A DNA stretch of 64,000 bases from Whitmania pigra (GCA_021613335.1 JAJTWR010000159.1:3692001-3756000), one strand, 5' to 3'; positions 49,048 through 61,600 are shown, numbered from the stretch's first letter. The notes: generated by a model from the letters alone, not told the origin. A program made the numbers and translations.

Positions 49048-50374
49048 CAGTGATGGGTAAAATCAGTTTGTAGTGATTTGAAATCAAAATCAAGATCACC
49101 AGAAAAAACGTGATTTGAAATCGAAATCGGGTTCACGCACACGATTTCATCTTCAAATCGGGTTCATTTTTAGAGGTATTTCAAAAAAAATCATCAAAAT
49201 AAAATCACTTCGATAAAAAACCGCCTTTATAGAATGCACGAACTTTTTCAACTCAATTTCAACACTTTTTCAATGGTTTTATTTACTTTTAAAAACAAAA
49301 GTTTCTGAAACATAAAGTCATGTAGTCTGTTCCTTCTTGAAGTGTCAATCAGTACTGCTGAACTAAATAACCTCTCCACAGGAGCTGATGACGGAAGCGT
49401 TGTGTTGTACCAAACAATTACTTGTTCGACTAGACTTGATTCAAGGCTGGAGAGATGACAGTCCGCATCAGATAAATAATTCATCATATTGGTGCGGATG
49501 CTGTTTGCCTTATTACCATTGCTAACTTTTTGCAAGTCTTCATTGTCAAGGACTATTTCCAAGCTTTGATCCTGATCAGCTGGTACAGAATTAATTCTCG
49601 AGAAAGCAGGAAACAGTGTTTGTCGCTTTTTTAGAGGCTTTGATTCTGGTGATGGACTGCAATAGGCTTTTCTTTTGAGAGTAGGTTTCTTTGTATTGTC
49701 TTTTTATGTGTTGTACTGGGCAATAAGAGAAGGATGCATTGGCTGAAAATACATATAAAACACCGACTTGTTTATTGTCATATATCCAGTTCCACCTTAA
49801 GAAAATATGTTTATGTTATACATCCTTACATTTAAAAAAAAGTTTATATTTTATGCATCTAAGAAATGTAAAAAGCTAAAAAGCTTACCTTCAGATGGCG
49901 TAGGAAATTTGTGGTTGCAAGTCTCGATCCTGATATCGACTTATTAACACAGTTATTACAATTATCTACAACTTTGTCACCTTCCTAACTTATAATTACG
50001 AAACATTTACCGCCAAACAGCGGCGGCAAATCACAAACGGTTTTAAAATTATCAGCAATTTTACGACTTTCGTTCACCATGATGTCGGAGTAGCACTAAC
50101 AACAACAATGACAATAAATAAATGGAAGTTGCATCGATTATCGAACGGATGATGTCAAAGATAAAGATATTTATATATTTAAAAAAATTAGATTTGATAT
50201 GATTTCGTGATTTTTACATCAAAAAATCATCAATCATCAAAAATATGATTTGAAACAAAGATAAAAATTACATAAAAACGATGATTTTAAATCAAATCAT
50301 AAAATCACTAGAATGATTTTATTTCGTGATTTTAAATCATTTTATTTTAAATATTACCCATCACTGGTCATAAT
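49040..50374 (-). mobile_element. 1.32-kb internally deleted hAT DNA transposon with TIRs and 8-bp TSD
   Basis: The element spans 49,048-50,366. It opens CAGTGATGGGTAAAATC and closes AAATATTACCCATCACTG, so the terminal inverted repeat is CAGTGATGGGTAA with one mismatch. Flanks are GTCATACT (49,040-49,047) and GTCATAAT (50,367-50,374), an 8-bp TSD with one mismatch. Both subterminal zones are crowded with GATTTGAAATC/ATGATTTTAAATCA-type repeats, as expected of hAT transposase-binding sites. Inside, on the minus strand, lies a remnant transposase gene with only its first and last domains. Confidence 0.92.
49248..50080 (-). pseudogene. Remnant hAT transposase: BED finger plus hATC dimerisation domain, catalytic core deleted
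   Basis: Two exons join in phase: 49889-50080 (ATG at 50,080, donor AAG/GTAAGC) and 49248-49742 (acceptor TATTTTCAG). Exon 1 and the start of exon 2 form a BED-type zinc finger: VVDNCNNCVNKSISG, ATTNFLRHLK joined to PMHPSLIAQY, giving C-x2-C and H-x4-H. Exon 2 then runs straight to the C-terminal hATC block (YNTTLPSSAPVERLFSSAV, RRNRLHDFM). The RNase-H-like catalytic core expected between them is absent. Two in-frame stops (one in exon 1 before the finger, one in exon 2 after QYNT) also disable it. Autonomous relatives are expected elsewhere in the genome (inference). Confidence 0.85.
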
Positions 50375-52928
50375 GGACGGTTTCTATGCAACGACTATAG
50401 ATATTTTATTTTTTAAGAAAAAAAACGTAAGCGTTTGAAAAGTTGGTTGAAAAACTCGGTGACGATGACGAAGCTGAGTGCAGGTCTTAAAAAGAGCTTA
50501 ATTTTCAGTGGGGATTTCCAAAGAAAATATTTCTTCATGTCAGAGTGGTTGCTAACTTTTTGTTTTAAATATCTTCCGTTTGGCAGAATGATGGCTTCTA
50601 AAGCTTTACCGGGTCAAAAACGATTGCTTATCGCCATGTATTTTACCATGTCAAAACAAGTTTTTTGTGGCTCAAGTTCTGAACACAAAATAGGTTTTAA
50701 AATTAAAAAAAATTAAAATAAAGTACTTGTGTTAATTCTTGGTACAACATATTTTAACAATAAGAGGCTGAAAATCGTAAGAAACGTTCTCGATATTAAA
50801 AAATAATGCTTAGAGAATAAACAGTCGCAGTAACTGCTTCAAAAACGATTAGGCATCTATTAATAGTTTCATAAAATAAACGAAAACTATGAAGCTACGA
50901 GCAGTTGGTTGGTATATTTTAAAATTAGATTTTTAGTGAACTTTCAAAGCTCAAAAATTTCCTTAAATTTTGAACATAATAAAAAGTTGATGATAAAAAT
51001 TTAAGTCACTGAAATAAGATTTTAATTATTAAACAGCGTAAAGGCGATTTTATTGCGACCAATAATCATGAATGAATGAATGAATCTACAAATGAGTTGA
51101 GAGCGGATGTTGTTTTTCTTTGGTCGGTAATCCAAATGTTACGTTCCTTTATTTTCCTTTTGATTCCAAATTGTATTGGTTTTGTGTTTCAATTATAAAA
51201 GAAGGAAAAAAATACAAGATTTAAAATTTTGAACAATTTTTTAATTAAATTCAATAAAACTTACATTATTTGCATCTTGATTCAAGTTAATTTTAATATT
51301 TCAGTATTTCTTAATTTAAGAAAATGTCAATTTAAGATTATTCCAATCAAAAAATCACCTGTTACCTTCAAGAACCTGGGGCAAACAAAAATAAGGATGC
51401 AAAGTTAATTTTACGAGAGACTCTTCAATATGAAACCTTCCATCAGCCTTTCCTTCAGCTTTGTAATTTAATTCCTCGACGTGTCTTAATGACATCATTT
51501 CCGTTACTCCTAAAAATCCCTTTTTAAATCGCCAAAGGTGGTTTATTCAACACGCAATTTAATGACAACTTTTGCGTGAGTTAGATTATAGATTTGCCTT
51601 ACAACTACGATGATGATGATGGCTACGTTGATATAAAAAGGGAATTGATCAATTGGTTCATATGGCTGCATTTCAGCGCCGGCATCCTTGATAATGGGCG
51701 CTATTTGAATAGTTCATGGTCTCCAGGCGCTACACAAATCAAACCTGTCCTTTTCCAGTTTCATGATGATTTATTAAATGCCGAAACACAAAACATCGAA
51801 GTCAAGTGTCAGTTCATTCCAATTGCATTTTCAAAAGTTACATCAGTTTCTCAAAATCGATCGATGCTGTGACTGATCTCATTTTTCCAAATTCATTAAG
51901 AAGTAAATGTTAGAGTTCCAAGTATTTTTTTTAAATTTGGAAAAGAGTCATTATTAGTTCGAATGACTAGGGCCGTTCTATCCAACGGACAGATTGGCAT
52001 CATGAATCATGGGTAAGTTTCTTGAAGATGTAAATTACGCTCGTCTCACAAATTACTTTCCATAATTGCAGGTTTACTAATTGTGAAAAATTGATTATCA
52101 CTAAGTACCCAATCTCAAATCTACGCAAAGGATGGTCTACAAGCTAAAATGTTGTTAAACAAAATAATGATTCTTGCATTTTGTTTGCATATTATTTTCA
52201 TTCCCAAATCGTCAAGAAATTTATGTGATTCAATCCCAGATGAATGATGTTCAAATATGGTTGCGAACACGCCCACATTGTTTTATTGTTGTGGGATTGC
52301 AAACATTCCTTTCTAATTGCTAATTTTATGATACATAAATTGCGTTGCTTACGCTTTGATGAAAATTTAAGGAAAAATGTTTTACGAATTTTGTCAAAAC
52401 CAACCCTTTTTTCCAATTTTGCCTCCCTACAGTCTTGATGGCATGAAATCCATCACGTCATGTTCAAGTGTAACAACTACGTCATTCAAATAGGATGAAA
52501 TTTATTATCAATAATAATTAAGATTGTTTGATTAATTTTATCAAACAATTTATGACCATGATTTTAAGTTTCATTCACAAGAATTTTTTTGTGAAGGAAG
52601 GATAGAATAAAGACAAAATGTTGTCGACATCTGTACAACGCAATTTGGCAAGCCTCCAAGAAATCTTTCGAATTGAGTCTCAAGTGTTCCAATCAAAGGC
52701 AGAAAATTTTTACATTTTGAACCCCTGGGTTTCTGTTTGGTGATTGAACATCTGAGGATGAAAGTTTTACCTGCTTCCTCATCAAATAAGAATAGCAAGT
52801 AATTCACGTGTTCCACCCATGACGATATTTTTCATTCGACGAACGCTTAGGTACTTTACAATTTGACAATTTCATTTTATAAAAAATAATGCTTTGAATG
52901 AAAATTTTGAAGATTAAATAAGGACAAA
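50375..52928. other. Intergenic, nothing supported
   Basis: Two plus-strand frames stand out only by length: 50,435-50,716 and 51,594-51,872. Both begin with TTG, have no neighbouring exons and show no recognisable domain, so I do not call genes. Confidence 0.4.
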
Positions 52929-53010
52929 TGTTGATATTTGCTAAATTATATGTATTAGCAACAGGTGAATGTTGATATTTGACATATTATATATTTTAGC
53001 AACTGGTGAA
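52929..53010. repeat. Tandem duplication of a 41-bp unit
   Basis: Two adjacent copies, each starting TGTTGATATTTG and ending TTAGCAAC-GGTGAA, with diverged middles. The offset is 41 bp. Confidence 0.75.
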
Positions 53011-54534
53011 CACCAAAACAATGTTCTAAACCTCCATAACAATAGGTTATCAACATCGGGTTTGCTTTGTAAAATATTTCACAGTTCAATCTTCTTTCAA
53101 TAGAAGGTTAAATGACAAATTAGAATTTAGGTCTAAACCAACGAATTGTGAAAGAACTGAACAATTAATTACCTTATTTTGTAATGTGCGCTTGAAACAG
53201 ACACGAGAGACGGAATTTTTGCTTACTGCGAGGTCAGAAAACGTTTGAAAGATATTTCAAGTTTTTAAGTTAAATCAGCGCAAGCTTAATATATTTTTTT
53301 AAATAAATATAATTTTTTGGAACGACCGAAAATGACTCGACCACTGATACGAAAGATGAAAGATGCCTGCATTGGCGAACGTCATTAATCTTTATACAAA
53401 TATTAATCTATTTCTCTTAAAAAGAACTGTTGACCTCAGCCAGCCAAAAATACTTTCTAACGAAAAGCAAATTATTTAGAAAAATAACTAGCCAAATGCA
53501 TCATCCAAAACTACACATCATCCAAAACTTACTTTTCAATGTGAAAATTTAAGCCTTTTTATTGTTTCTAGCAAAGATGTAAATGTTTTTTACTTTTAAA
53601 AGAAACTAAAATGAAATCATTGATTAATCATTAGTTAAATAGTTAGTAATTTGCGTTTCTGTGATATGACTTGGAACTCAAATGAGCGAAAGCGGATTAG
53701 AAGTCCAAATTTATAGCAATTCTGAGAGCGCGTGTCCTCGGTTGGAGAAAATGAGAAATCGTCAAAAAATTTTGGAAGCTTTCGTTCTGAAATCTTTAAA
53801 ACTTGTACGACATTAAAACTATTTAATGTCTTCATTCTCATATCTTAGTTTAATTTGATTATTTTGTTCATTTTAATCTATAATTTAAAATTTCTGTAAT
53901 AAAATGATTTAGTGGAAATCCAAATGATTAAAATTACTAATATTCCAAACGTCATGTCGAGTCAATAGTTTGCTACTTAAATCCGGAGAGTCCACATCCA
54001 GCATTCAATCCATTTGATTGAAATCGTGAAAATTGTGGAATTTTATGGAAAACAATTCGGTTAGATTCATTTCAAAATGAAAGGAGATTGTTTCATTCTT
54101 AGGTGGAATTAAAAAGCTCGACTTAAAATTACTATTTAAACACCTCATGTTGCGGGTTAAATTCAGTTTTTATTTTTTTTTATTTTTGTTCCTTTTCGTC
54201 ACTTGACCGCCGTTTAAAAATGCCTTAAAAATGCTTTTCAGCAAGTGTTGACAGAAAACTTGAAAAGAAATTCTTTTTCCTTGTCTACAAGTGCGCACAA
54301 AAGGGACACTTTGACATGCGAGCATTTTCTACTTGAAATGCTTTACAATTTTTTTATTCATCATCATCATCTTTTTATTATTATTATTCCTCTTCATCTT
54401 TAAAATCACGATATATCCTATCCTATTCGACATCCATCCATCCTCTTCCACCGCCACTATGCACCTGATCTTCGTCCATCTTCAGCCATTCATCTATGTC
54501 AATTTGTTTTATTTATATTTCATCAATAAGTCAT
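53011..54534. other. Intergenic, nothing recognised
   Basis: AT-rich spacer. A run of CATC/TATT simple sequence near 54,355-54,400 precedes the LINE fragment. No gene was seen. Confidence 0.45.
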
Positions 54535-54760
54535 CCATCAATAGAGGCTTCTCGTATGCCTCCTCTGCTGACTGGAACGGGTTTTCTCCCCTCTTATGAG
54601 CTCAAACACCTTTGGAGATTCTCTTCAAATGTCACCTGAAGATTTACCTCTTCAGGAAATCATAAAACTAGGACAATAAAAACAATAAGCGCTTCTGATG
54701 CTGTGCACATGGTGCCTTAAAAAGTTAATATTATTATTATATTATTTTATTATTAATATT
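54535..54760 (+). mobile_element. 3' end of a CR1/L2-like LINE with SINE-like tail
   Basis: The frame reads NRGFSYASSADWNGFSPLL, a stop, then AQTPLEILFKCHLKIYLFRK followed by Ser and a stop at about 54,661-54,663. This is the terminal WNSLP...LR...TFKxxLKTxLF block of CR1/L2-type ORF2. The short 3' UTR ends GATGCTGTGCACATGGTGCC then TTAAAAAGTTAATA and a (TTA)n run. That last stretch matches the tail of the SINE copies. The fragment is strongly 5'-truncated, as is typical of LINE insertions. Confidence 0.8.
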
Positions 54761-57700
54761 AATGTCGTCGTCATCACCATGGCTGAAAATATTACATCTT
54801 AAATTCTATCACCATTTGCCCCATTTTTATTAAATTTTTATTCGGTTGAAAGTTCTTGTCACTAATTTCCACCAGTCATGTGACTTTGCGATGCAATGAA
54901 TGCTGAATTGAAGACATGAATAGCACACTGGGAATATATTTTCTTTCCAGTTTTTTAAATGACTTTATGCACATATATTTAATTACAGTTAAATGAGGCA
55001 TTCGAATATATCGTGTAATTAAAAATAAAATAACTAAAACCAATAAAACTTAACAAATGTCTTGCATTCGAAACAAAATAAGAATCCGCTCTTTTCTCAT
55101 TCCATATCATATCCGAAGGTCATCGAATGAATTCATTTGCAGGGAATAAAGACTTTGCGATGCCCTTTCAAGTATTGCAACAACGTCCAAATAAGATGGA
55201 TTGTTTGACTGCTTTCACGGACGGGTTAACTAATTATCTTGAGGTTTCAGATCACTTTAGACATTTATAATTTCTAAGTAATAAATAATTAATGACCTTG
55301 CAACAATCACCGAAGCGTGGAAGTTGCTACAAGCAGAATTGGAATGAAGATAAAAAGTTTTTTTCTTCTTGCTCGTCTTTGCCAATGTGCTGGTTTAATT
55401 TGTATATAAATTAAATAATTTGAATTTTTAATCAAACTTTTAAATTGTATTTCAATTTTTAAACTTCACTACATATTTGATTATAAATGTAGAGTTACAA
55501 TTACACCAGTAAAACTTGCTAACGGTTAACCATATTTTTATGGCTTGTAAAACATATTCTAAAATTTTCTAAATACAAACGAGAAATAACGAAGTGGACT
55601 AGAAAGCAGTTTATGATGTCATAATTTGGTTTTAGGTTGCTAACTGCAAGTCTGAAACGTCTCCTTCGGTGTAGGTCGTAATACCTGAGAGAACCATGTC
55701 ATTCTCATTTAGGATGCCAATTCCGCTTATTTTCACAAATTTATTTCATTGTCATCACGCTAAAGAAATTCTTCCATCCGTCCTTCTTACCATCCTACCG
55801 CCCATTAATCTTTCGAACCATTCATCTATCCATCCTTCGACCCGCACACCTTTCCATCAACATGCAATTCTAAAACATGTTGCAGCTTTATGTCGGATCT
55901 GCTCGGTCTACAACTAACCGGCAAAATAAATAGCTACCGACTATTTCAGCGCTGATCAGAGTAGTTAACAATATTTAGTGAATAACCATGTAATAAAAGT
56001 TTTAATCGAACATATACATATTTAAACTGTCTGAACCCAATTAGGCTTTAGGAACAGATTTATTTATTTTATTAATAATATTAAAATTACATTCTGAACA
56101 TTTTAAATATTCTGATAAGCTTTTAATATATTTTGGCTGATCATAAAACTTATTTAAAAAAATAAAAAAAATCTTTTTGGAGGCTAAAATTTTTTATTAG
56201 TAACGCATCATTCTGGAGAATTAAGCCATCTTTTAAAAGAGATTAATTTGACATTAATACGTCTACGGTAGTGGTTCTAAGCTGATCTTCATATCCATTC
56301 TGCCACAAAGCCATGCATCCATCTATGAATACATCTAACACATCCATACATCATCCACCTAACCATTCACATTGGCTCGCATAATGGTACTATTCACTTT
56401 CAGTTCGTGTGGCATATTCAATGATTTAGCGCCATTTAGGCGTGCAAATATTCCATTGTCTTGGAATTATTTCCTTTTTCAGAAAATCACTGAGCAACGC
56501 ATCTGTGAATTAAATAATGTCGAGTGCCAACTGCCGTTCTTTAGATAAAAGTAATGAAATTACGTTTCCTAATTATTTCCACATTTTGGCCTAAATGTGA
56601 ATAAAATTAAATAAATGTTAATTGTTGAATTGTCTTTTGGTTGGTTACGTTTAATTAATATAGTCTTAAGTTGACGTTGTTACTACGTCATCAGGTCATC
56701 GCAACAAACTCGAATGTAACTCGATAACACCCGCTTTCTTTGGAATTCACCGCTTAGTCGCGAACAGTTACTCATGTTTGGATGCGATCAAATTGAACGT
56801 TTCGCCAAGACGAAGGATTAATTTCGGGTTTTTTGGTGTCTTTTTGTAAATTTTTAAAATAAAGTTTTAAATTTTCAAATTAAAAATAAAACATGGAACG
56901 TAATAGTGTGAAACATTTAAATGTTTGCCATATTTGGTGTTATCAAAGATTTATGATAAAAGCCAGTTGTTAACAAATAGATCGTGAGCCTCGTAGGAGC
57001 AAAAAATGTGTAAGTCTTGGAAATTAAGCTCTGCCAAAGCTTGTACAATATACCAGAATATTGAGGTTGTCTATTGTAGGCTGTGGAAATAAATCCACAC
57101 ACCAATTGGTGGAGAGAGGCGATGATGAGAACTTACTGCGGTTTTCGATGCGCCCGTGCATGTTAACATTTGCAGTAAACTTTAGGTGTAATGGGCTTAT
57201 TAAGGTTTATCCATAAACTAATTAGACTTCCCGATGCTCTCTTCTCCACTTACTATGGTGGAGGTCAAAACTGGGGTCAAAACGCGTCAAGCATTCTTGA
57301 AGTTTTAATTTTCATTGATTTTTAAGTTGATGCTTCATGATAATTGCCACAAAGTTTATATAAATTTTTTAGACTCATCTAAGAAGTGTTTATTTGTTTA
57401 AAATATGCTTATTTGTTTAAAATATATTTATTTGTTTATTAATCTTGATTTTGATATCAAGTCCATTCGTTAGTATTGTGTTGCATTTGCTTGAGCTGTT
57501 ACTTAATGAATCCCATGAGGCAATAACCTGCGAATAATAAGGGCAACGATGACCGAAATTGTATGTTTTTTTTTAAGATTGTTTCGCTTTGTTTGTCTTG
57601 TGAATTATAGTCCACACAATTATGGTTGCATCTAGGATCCATTCAAGAAGATACGATAAAGAAATTATGCAATGAAACAAATTTCTATCCGATAAATTAC

Positions 57701-58625
57701 TCATTTATTCTAATATCCATAAATCAGGACAAACGACTGATAACTTCTGATTTCCAAATAAAGCTATTGTTCAAAAATAAAGTAATTTTGATCGACAGGT
57801 AATAATTTATTGTTTACAACTTTTCGAAAGTAATCTGAAATGTTTCCAACATTTCCTGCAATTAATAACAAATGCCATGTAGTATTTTTACTAAGATTTT
57901 TAGCGATAAAGTTATTATGAGCGATTGGTGAAAATGAATTTGAAGAAGCAAGTAGTTCATAAATCCTTACTATGTCAATCTGGATAAAGATTTCCTAAGG
58001 AAATAGAATTAATAAAAATTAGGGAGGCATATTTATTTTACTAGACACCATCAATTATATGCATTATTTTCGTTATCAAGTCATTAAAATCAGATTCTTG
58101 TTTGCTATTATTTTTTAACCAGAAACTCGCAAAAGAATGATCGATTTTTATCAGCACAAAAGGACATCATCCACCGAGTAAAAATAAAAATTCAATAGGA
58201 AATTAGCAATCAATTTGCCCCCATAATATGTCCATCTTTGTAGGAGGAAAACTTTCACCTGGATGTAAGATTCGGTCAATGTTTGCAAATAACATTACAT
58301 ATTTTACATAATTCAAACAAGATTGCTTCTCATAAAAGACTCTTCCTTGTTTTTCATTTAAACTAAAGCGGAGAACACAAAAATGGAGTTACTAAAACAG
58401 GATGACCAAGGAAAATCCACAGCATGCGTAGATTACACGATGACGACCTTCGTAACAAAATGGAATTTTGAGAAATCTTTTAATCTCACCGCTAATAATG
58501 TGATGATGGCCTTTGCAAAACGAGTTCCTGCAGAAGCTGATGAAGGAGATGAAACAAAGAATGCTGCCAACATGTCTGCTCCGGATGGATGGCTGAGATT
58601 ATGATGATGATGATGAGGATTAGAG
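54761..58625. other. Intergenic with degenerate CATC simple repeats
   Basis: No supported gene. Degenerate CCATC/CATCCATC tracts occur near 55,780-55,860 and 56,290-56,370. Tandem TTTATTTGTTTAAAATAT units occur near 57,385-57,440. A 73-codon frame at 58,383-58,604 starts with ATG but shows no domain. Confidence 0.45.
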
Positions 58626-60203
58626 TACGACCGAAAATTATTTTTGGGGTGGGACCGAAAACGAAAATAGACCGAATAGCAAAAAATGCTTGACACCGAA
58701 AAAGAATAATAAAACGAAACCTGAAATTGAATTATGATCTAAACCGTAAAAAAAACCAAAAATTAATTAAAAATAAAGCAGTTTAATTTAACAAAGTATG
58801 TAATTTATTATAAACAAATAAATTTAAATAGTTTTAATTTATTTAATAAATTTAGATTTATAGACAAGTTTTAGACAAATTGATTAAGAACTGCTTATGA
58901 AAACTTATATTATGGTGAGCGATAGGTTCCGATGTTTTTGTTTTGATTGCCGAGCTCATGGAGCTGGGTCATTAGCAGGATGAAGTTCGCCCATGTCCTA
59001 CTTATTTAGCTTTGTGCTAACTCCTAAGCAACCCATTAATTGATTAATTTTATTCATTAATTATAATGAAAATCAAATATATTATTTTGAATATTTTAAA
59101 AGTTCTAATCGTTAAATTTAGTTGAAGTTTACATGATGTTTATATATAATAAAATGATGTTATATAGGAAATTGAGTAACATTGAACTCACACTTAATGA
59201 TTTTTGAGTCCTATACTATAAAAAAAATTCAAGTTTTCTTGATGTCAACATAAGGCGCAGCCATTGCCATTTCCTACTTTCTCTAAATTAACATAAAAAA
59301 TCGTCGAGGTCGTTATAATTAAATATGTCAGGAAGATTTATCGTCTAAAATATTATTAGGACTCCAGCCAATCTCTTAGTTTCTGTTGTCCCCATTCATG
59401 GACTTTTCAGGTTGGCATGTAATTTATCGATTGACAAGCAGCAAATGCGAGCTTCACAAAGTGAATCAGGCGAGAAATTATCACTCATCAAGTTCTTCAG
59501 TTGAAGAACCTGAGTTCAGGTTGAAATGTGAACAATGAAGAGTTTGATCTGGAGTTCCAATTTAATGTGTCTTATCGATGTATTAAGGTTAAGGTTAAGT
59601 ATTAGGAAACTAAATTCATGTCTTCTCATTCTTGTTCAACACAAAACCTCTCGATTACCTGCTCGGAACAGTATATTGAGCTGTTTTGATGAGTTTTATG
59701 TTTTGACGGGTCGTTTTGTCGCCGGGTTGTTTTGATCGGGCATTGACATTTTCTGTTTTCTCTCAATTAATATCGTAAAAGTCGTTATCATTAAATATGT
59801 CCAGTAAAAGACAAAAAAGTTAAAATGTCTTAAATTCGTTGTTATATTTGGTGAAAGTTAGGAGTGTGTATTTTTATTATTTATGCGTGTATTTTATTAA
59901 CGTTCATTTCGTAATTATATTAGGACGGTTAGCATTAGCGTTAATGATGACGTTAGAGACGTGATATTAATTAGTCCGGAGTTTGCCGACTCCTGCTGTA
60001 TATATAAGCAATATACACTCAACAGACAAAGACGAATTGAAAAAAAATGTTTTTTTTTCTTTTTCGTTTCCAAAAGCAATTTCGACCGAAAACGAAATTG
60101 AATCGATAAATAATTTTCCTAGTGGGACCGAAAACGAAATGACGCCCTAAATGGCAAAAAGTCACTATTCGGCGTCAAAACCGAAGACGAAATTCGATCG
60201 GTC
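58626..60203. repeat. ~1.6-kb composite region bounded by ACCGAAAACGAAA-type direct repeats
   Basis: The left block (58,626-58,710) contains GTGGGACCGAAAACGAAAAT, then ACCGAATAGCAAAAA and GACACCGAAAAAG. The right block (60,062-60,203) contains GTGGGACCGAAAACGAAATG, then GGCAAAAAGTCACTATTCGG and AAAACCGAAGACGAAATTC. The order and orientation are the same, so the region is flanked by direct repeats. Both outer sides abut GAT-rich simple sequence. Inside is a second direct pair (59,258-59,335 and 59,738-59,805, sharing TAATTAAATATGTC-type ends). A TATATATAA with AAGCAATATACACTC lies near 60,000. It may be a decayed retroelement or two nested insertions. No coding sequence was recognised. Confidence 0.5.
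59690..59737 (+). mobile_element. Fragment related to the 35.8-kb MITE terminus
   Basis: Reads TGTTTTGACGGGTCGTTTTG then TCGCCGGGTTGTTTTGATCG. This parallels the right end of the 35.8-kb MITE (TGTTTTGACGGGGCTATTTT then GTCGCTGGGCTACTTTGACG). No left terminus was found within 200 bp upstream, so it is a solo end or a truncated copy. Confidence 0.55.
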
Positions 60204-60638
60204 TGTAATGATGATGTTGATGATGATGCTGTTGATTGAGGGTAGCAACGACGACGACGATGATGACGGTGCCATCTAAATTCAATTTCTTTAATGGTTC
60301 TAGTAATCCACTCAGCATTCAACACACACCGACAAATGATTCTTTCGAAAACTTCAGGTCTTTCAAGTTCGTATTTTTTACATCATTGTTAAGCATTCCA
60401 ATATTTCCAAGATGAATTATATTTTTTTATGAGTTTTTTTGTTTTAAATTTTATTTAATAGTTTAGGTTTTTGTTTTTTATTGTTTTTTTTTTGCTTTTA
60501 AGATTGTTAAATCTTTTGTTTATTTGACGATTTATTTAAAAAACTAAATTTTCCTTGAGACCATTAGTACAAGTTTGTACAATCGATTGCAAAGAGAACA
60601 CAAGCTCCAATTGCAAGGATAATCAAGTATGTGTTAAG
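60204..60638. other. Spacer and 3' flank of the LINE fragment
   Basis: GAT-rich simple sequence then T-rich DNA. The right part is probably the 3' UTR of the minus-strand LINE. No gene was seen. Confidence 0.45.
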
Positions 60639-61600
60639 CTACTTTTCGTACAAGTTCTTCGTACAGTAGTTATTATTAAAGTCAAACTCATATAATAATG
60701 CATTAAAGCGAGAAACATTATTTGAGTTCACGATTTCATTTGGCAACGCATTCCATAGTTTAACGATCCTATTGCAGAATGGAAATGTCTGCCAAAAATT
60801 TACTGCATTGAAGCTTCAAACTGCCCTCTCGTAACTGCCTGGGTAATGCTGGACGAGTAGCAAAATCATTTAGTAATTTGTTAAAATTTGTTAGAAAATG
60901 TTAAGTCAGACAGGAGGCGGGGTTTCTCCGTCGTCATGAGTTTGAGATGTTTTAGTTTAGGAGTGCCTAGCAGCAGAAGATATTGATTTAGCGAATCTTT
61001 TTTGGAAATTTTCAATTCTATCGATTACGTATTTGTGGTGAAGATTCCATCCTGCTGAACTGCATTCAAGAATAGGTCGGACGTAAATGCATAAGGCAGT
61101 CTTTAAAGCAATCTGGTTTACAAACTTTATCCATCATGATCCCGAGATCCGTTACCAGTCTAGGGGCTGGAGAGTCTGACCGTTGAAGGGAGTACTCATT
61201 TTACTCAGGATTGTTTCTCTTCTTTCTGCGATTGCGATGTGACTCCACTAAGCCACCTTGTCGAGAGCGGACTACCGATTTGTTTTGGACGAAGTTGGGG
61301 GGCAATAGAGCTTAACATCATCAGCAAATAGTTTGTAAACAATACCAATATCCTTGAATATGTTAGAAAGATCAATGATGTACAACTTTTCAGTGTGAGA
61401 TCAAGCCTCGTGGACACCTCTGGATACAGGAGCGATATTCGATAAAATTTCAACTATTATATATTAATGCACTGTGATTTCAGTGATAGAAAGTTGGCGA
61501 GCCATAATGCTGCCATAGAAAGTAATACGCTTGTTATGCGCCACGGAGCCAAATGCCTTTTCAAAGTCTAGATATCTGTGCTTAATTCACAAGCGATTTT
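60639..61600 (-). mobile_element. CR1/Jockey-like LINE fragment with recognisable catalytic motif
   Basis: Minus-strand blocks in order: YLDFEKAFGSVAHNKR (RT motif around the first catalytic Asp), a degraded VSRGVHEA segment, IGIVYKLFADDVKLYCPP (the FADD catalytic box, 61,275-61,340), LCIYVRPILECSSAGWN, IENFQKRFAKSISS, and a C-terminal block FPFCNRIVKLWNALPNEIVN ending YEK-stop at 60,639. Between these are several stops and frameshifts, so the copy is dead. The order and motifs fit a CR1/Jockey-clade ORF2, and the C-terminal block is shared with the 46.2-kb fragment. Confidence 0.85.

Noticed and set aside
50435..50716. 93-codon plus-strand frame beside the hAT element
   Set aside because: Starts with TTG and has no conserved feature; lies outside the TIRs so is not transposase.
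51594..51872. 92-codon plus-strand frame rich in Asp near its start
   Set aside because: Starts with TTG; the Asp run comes from a GAT microsatellite; no domain or exon context.
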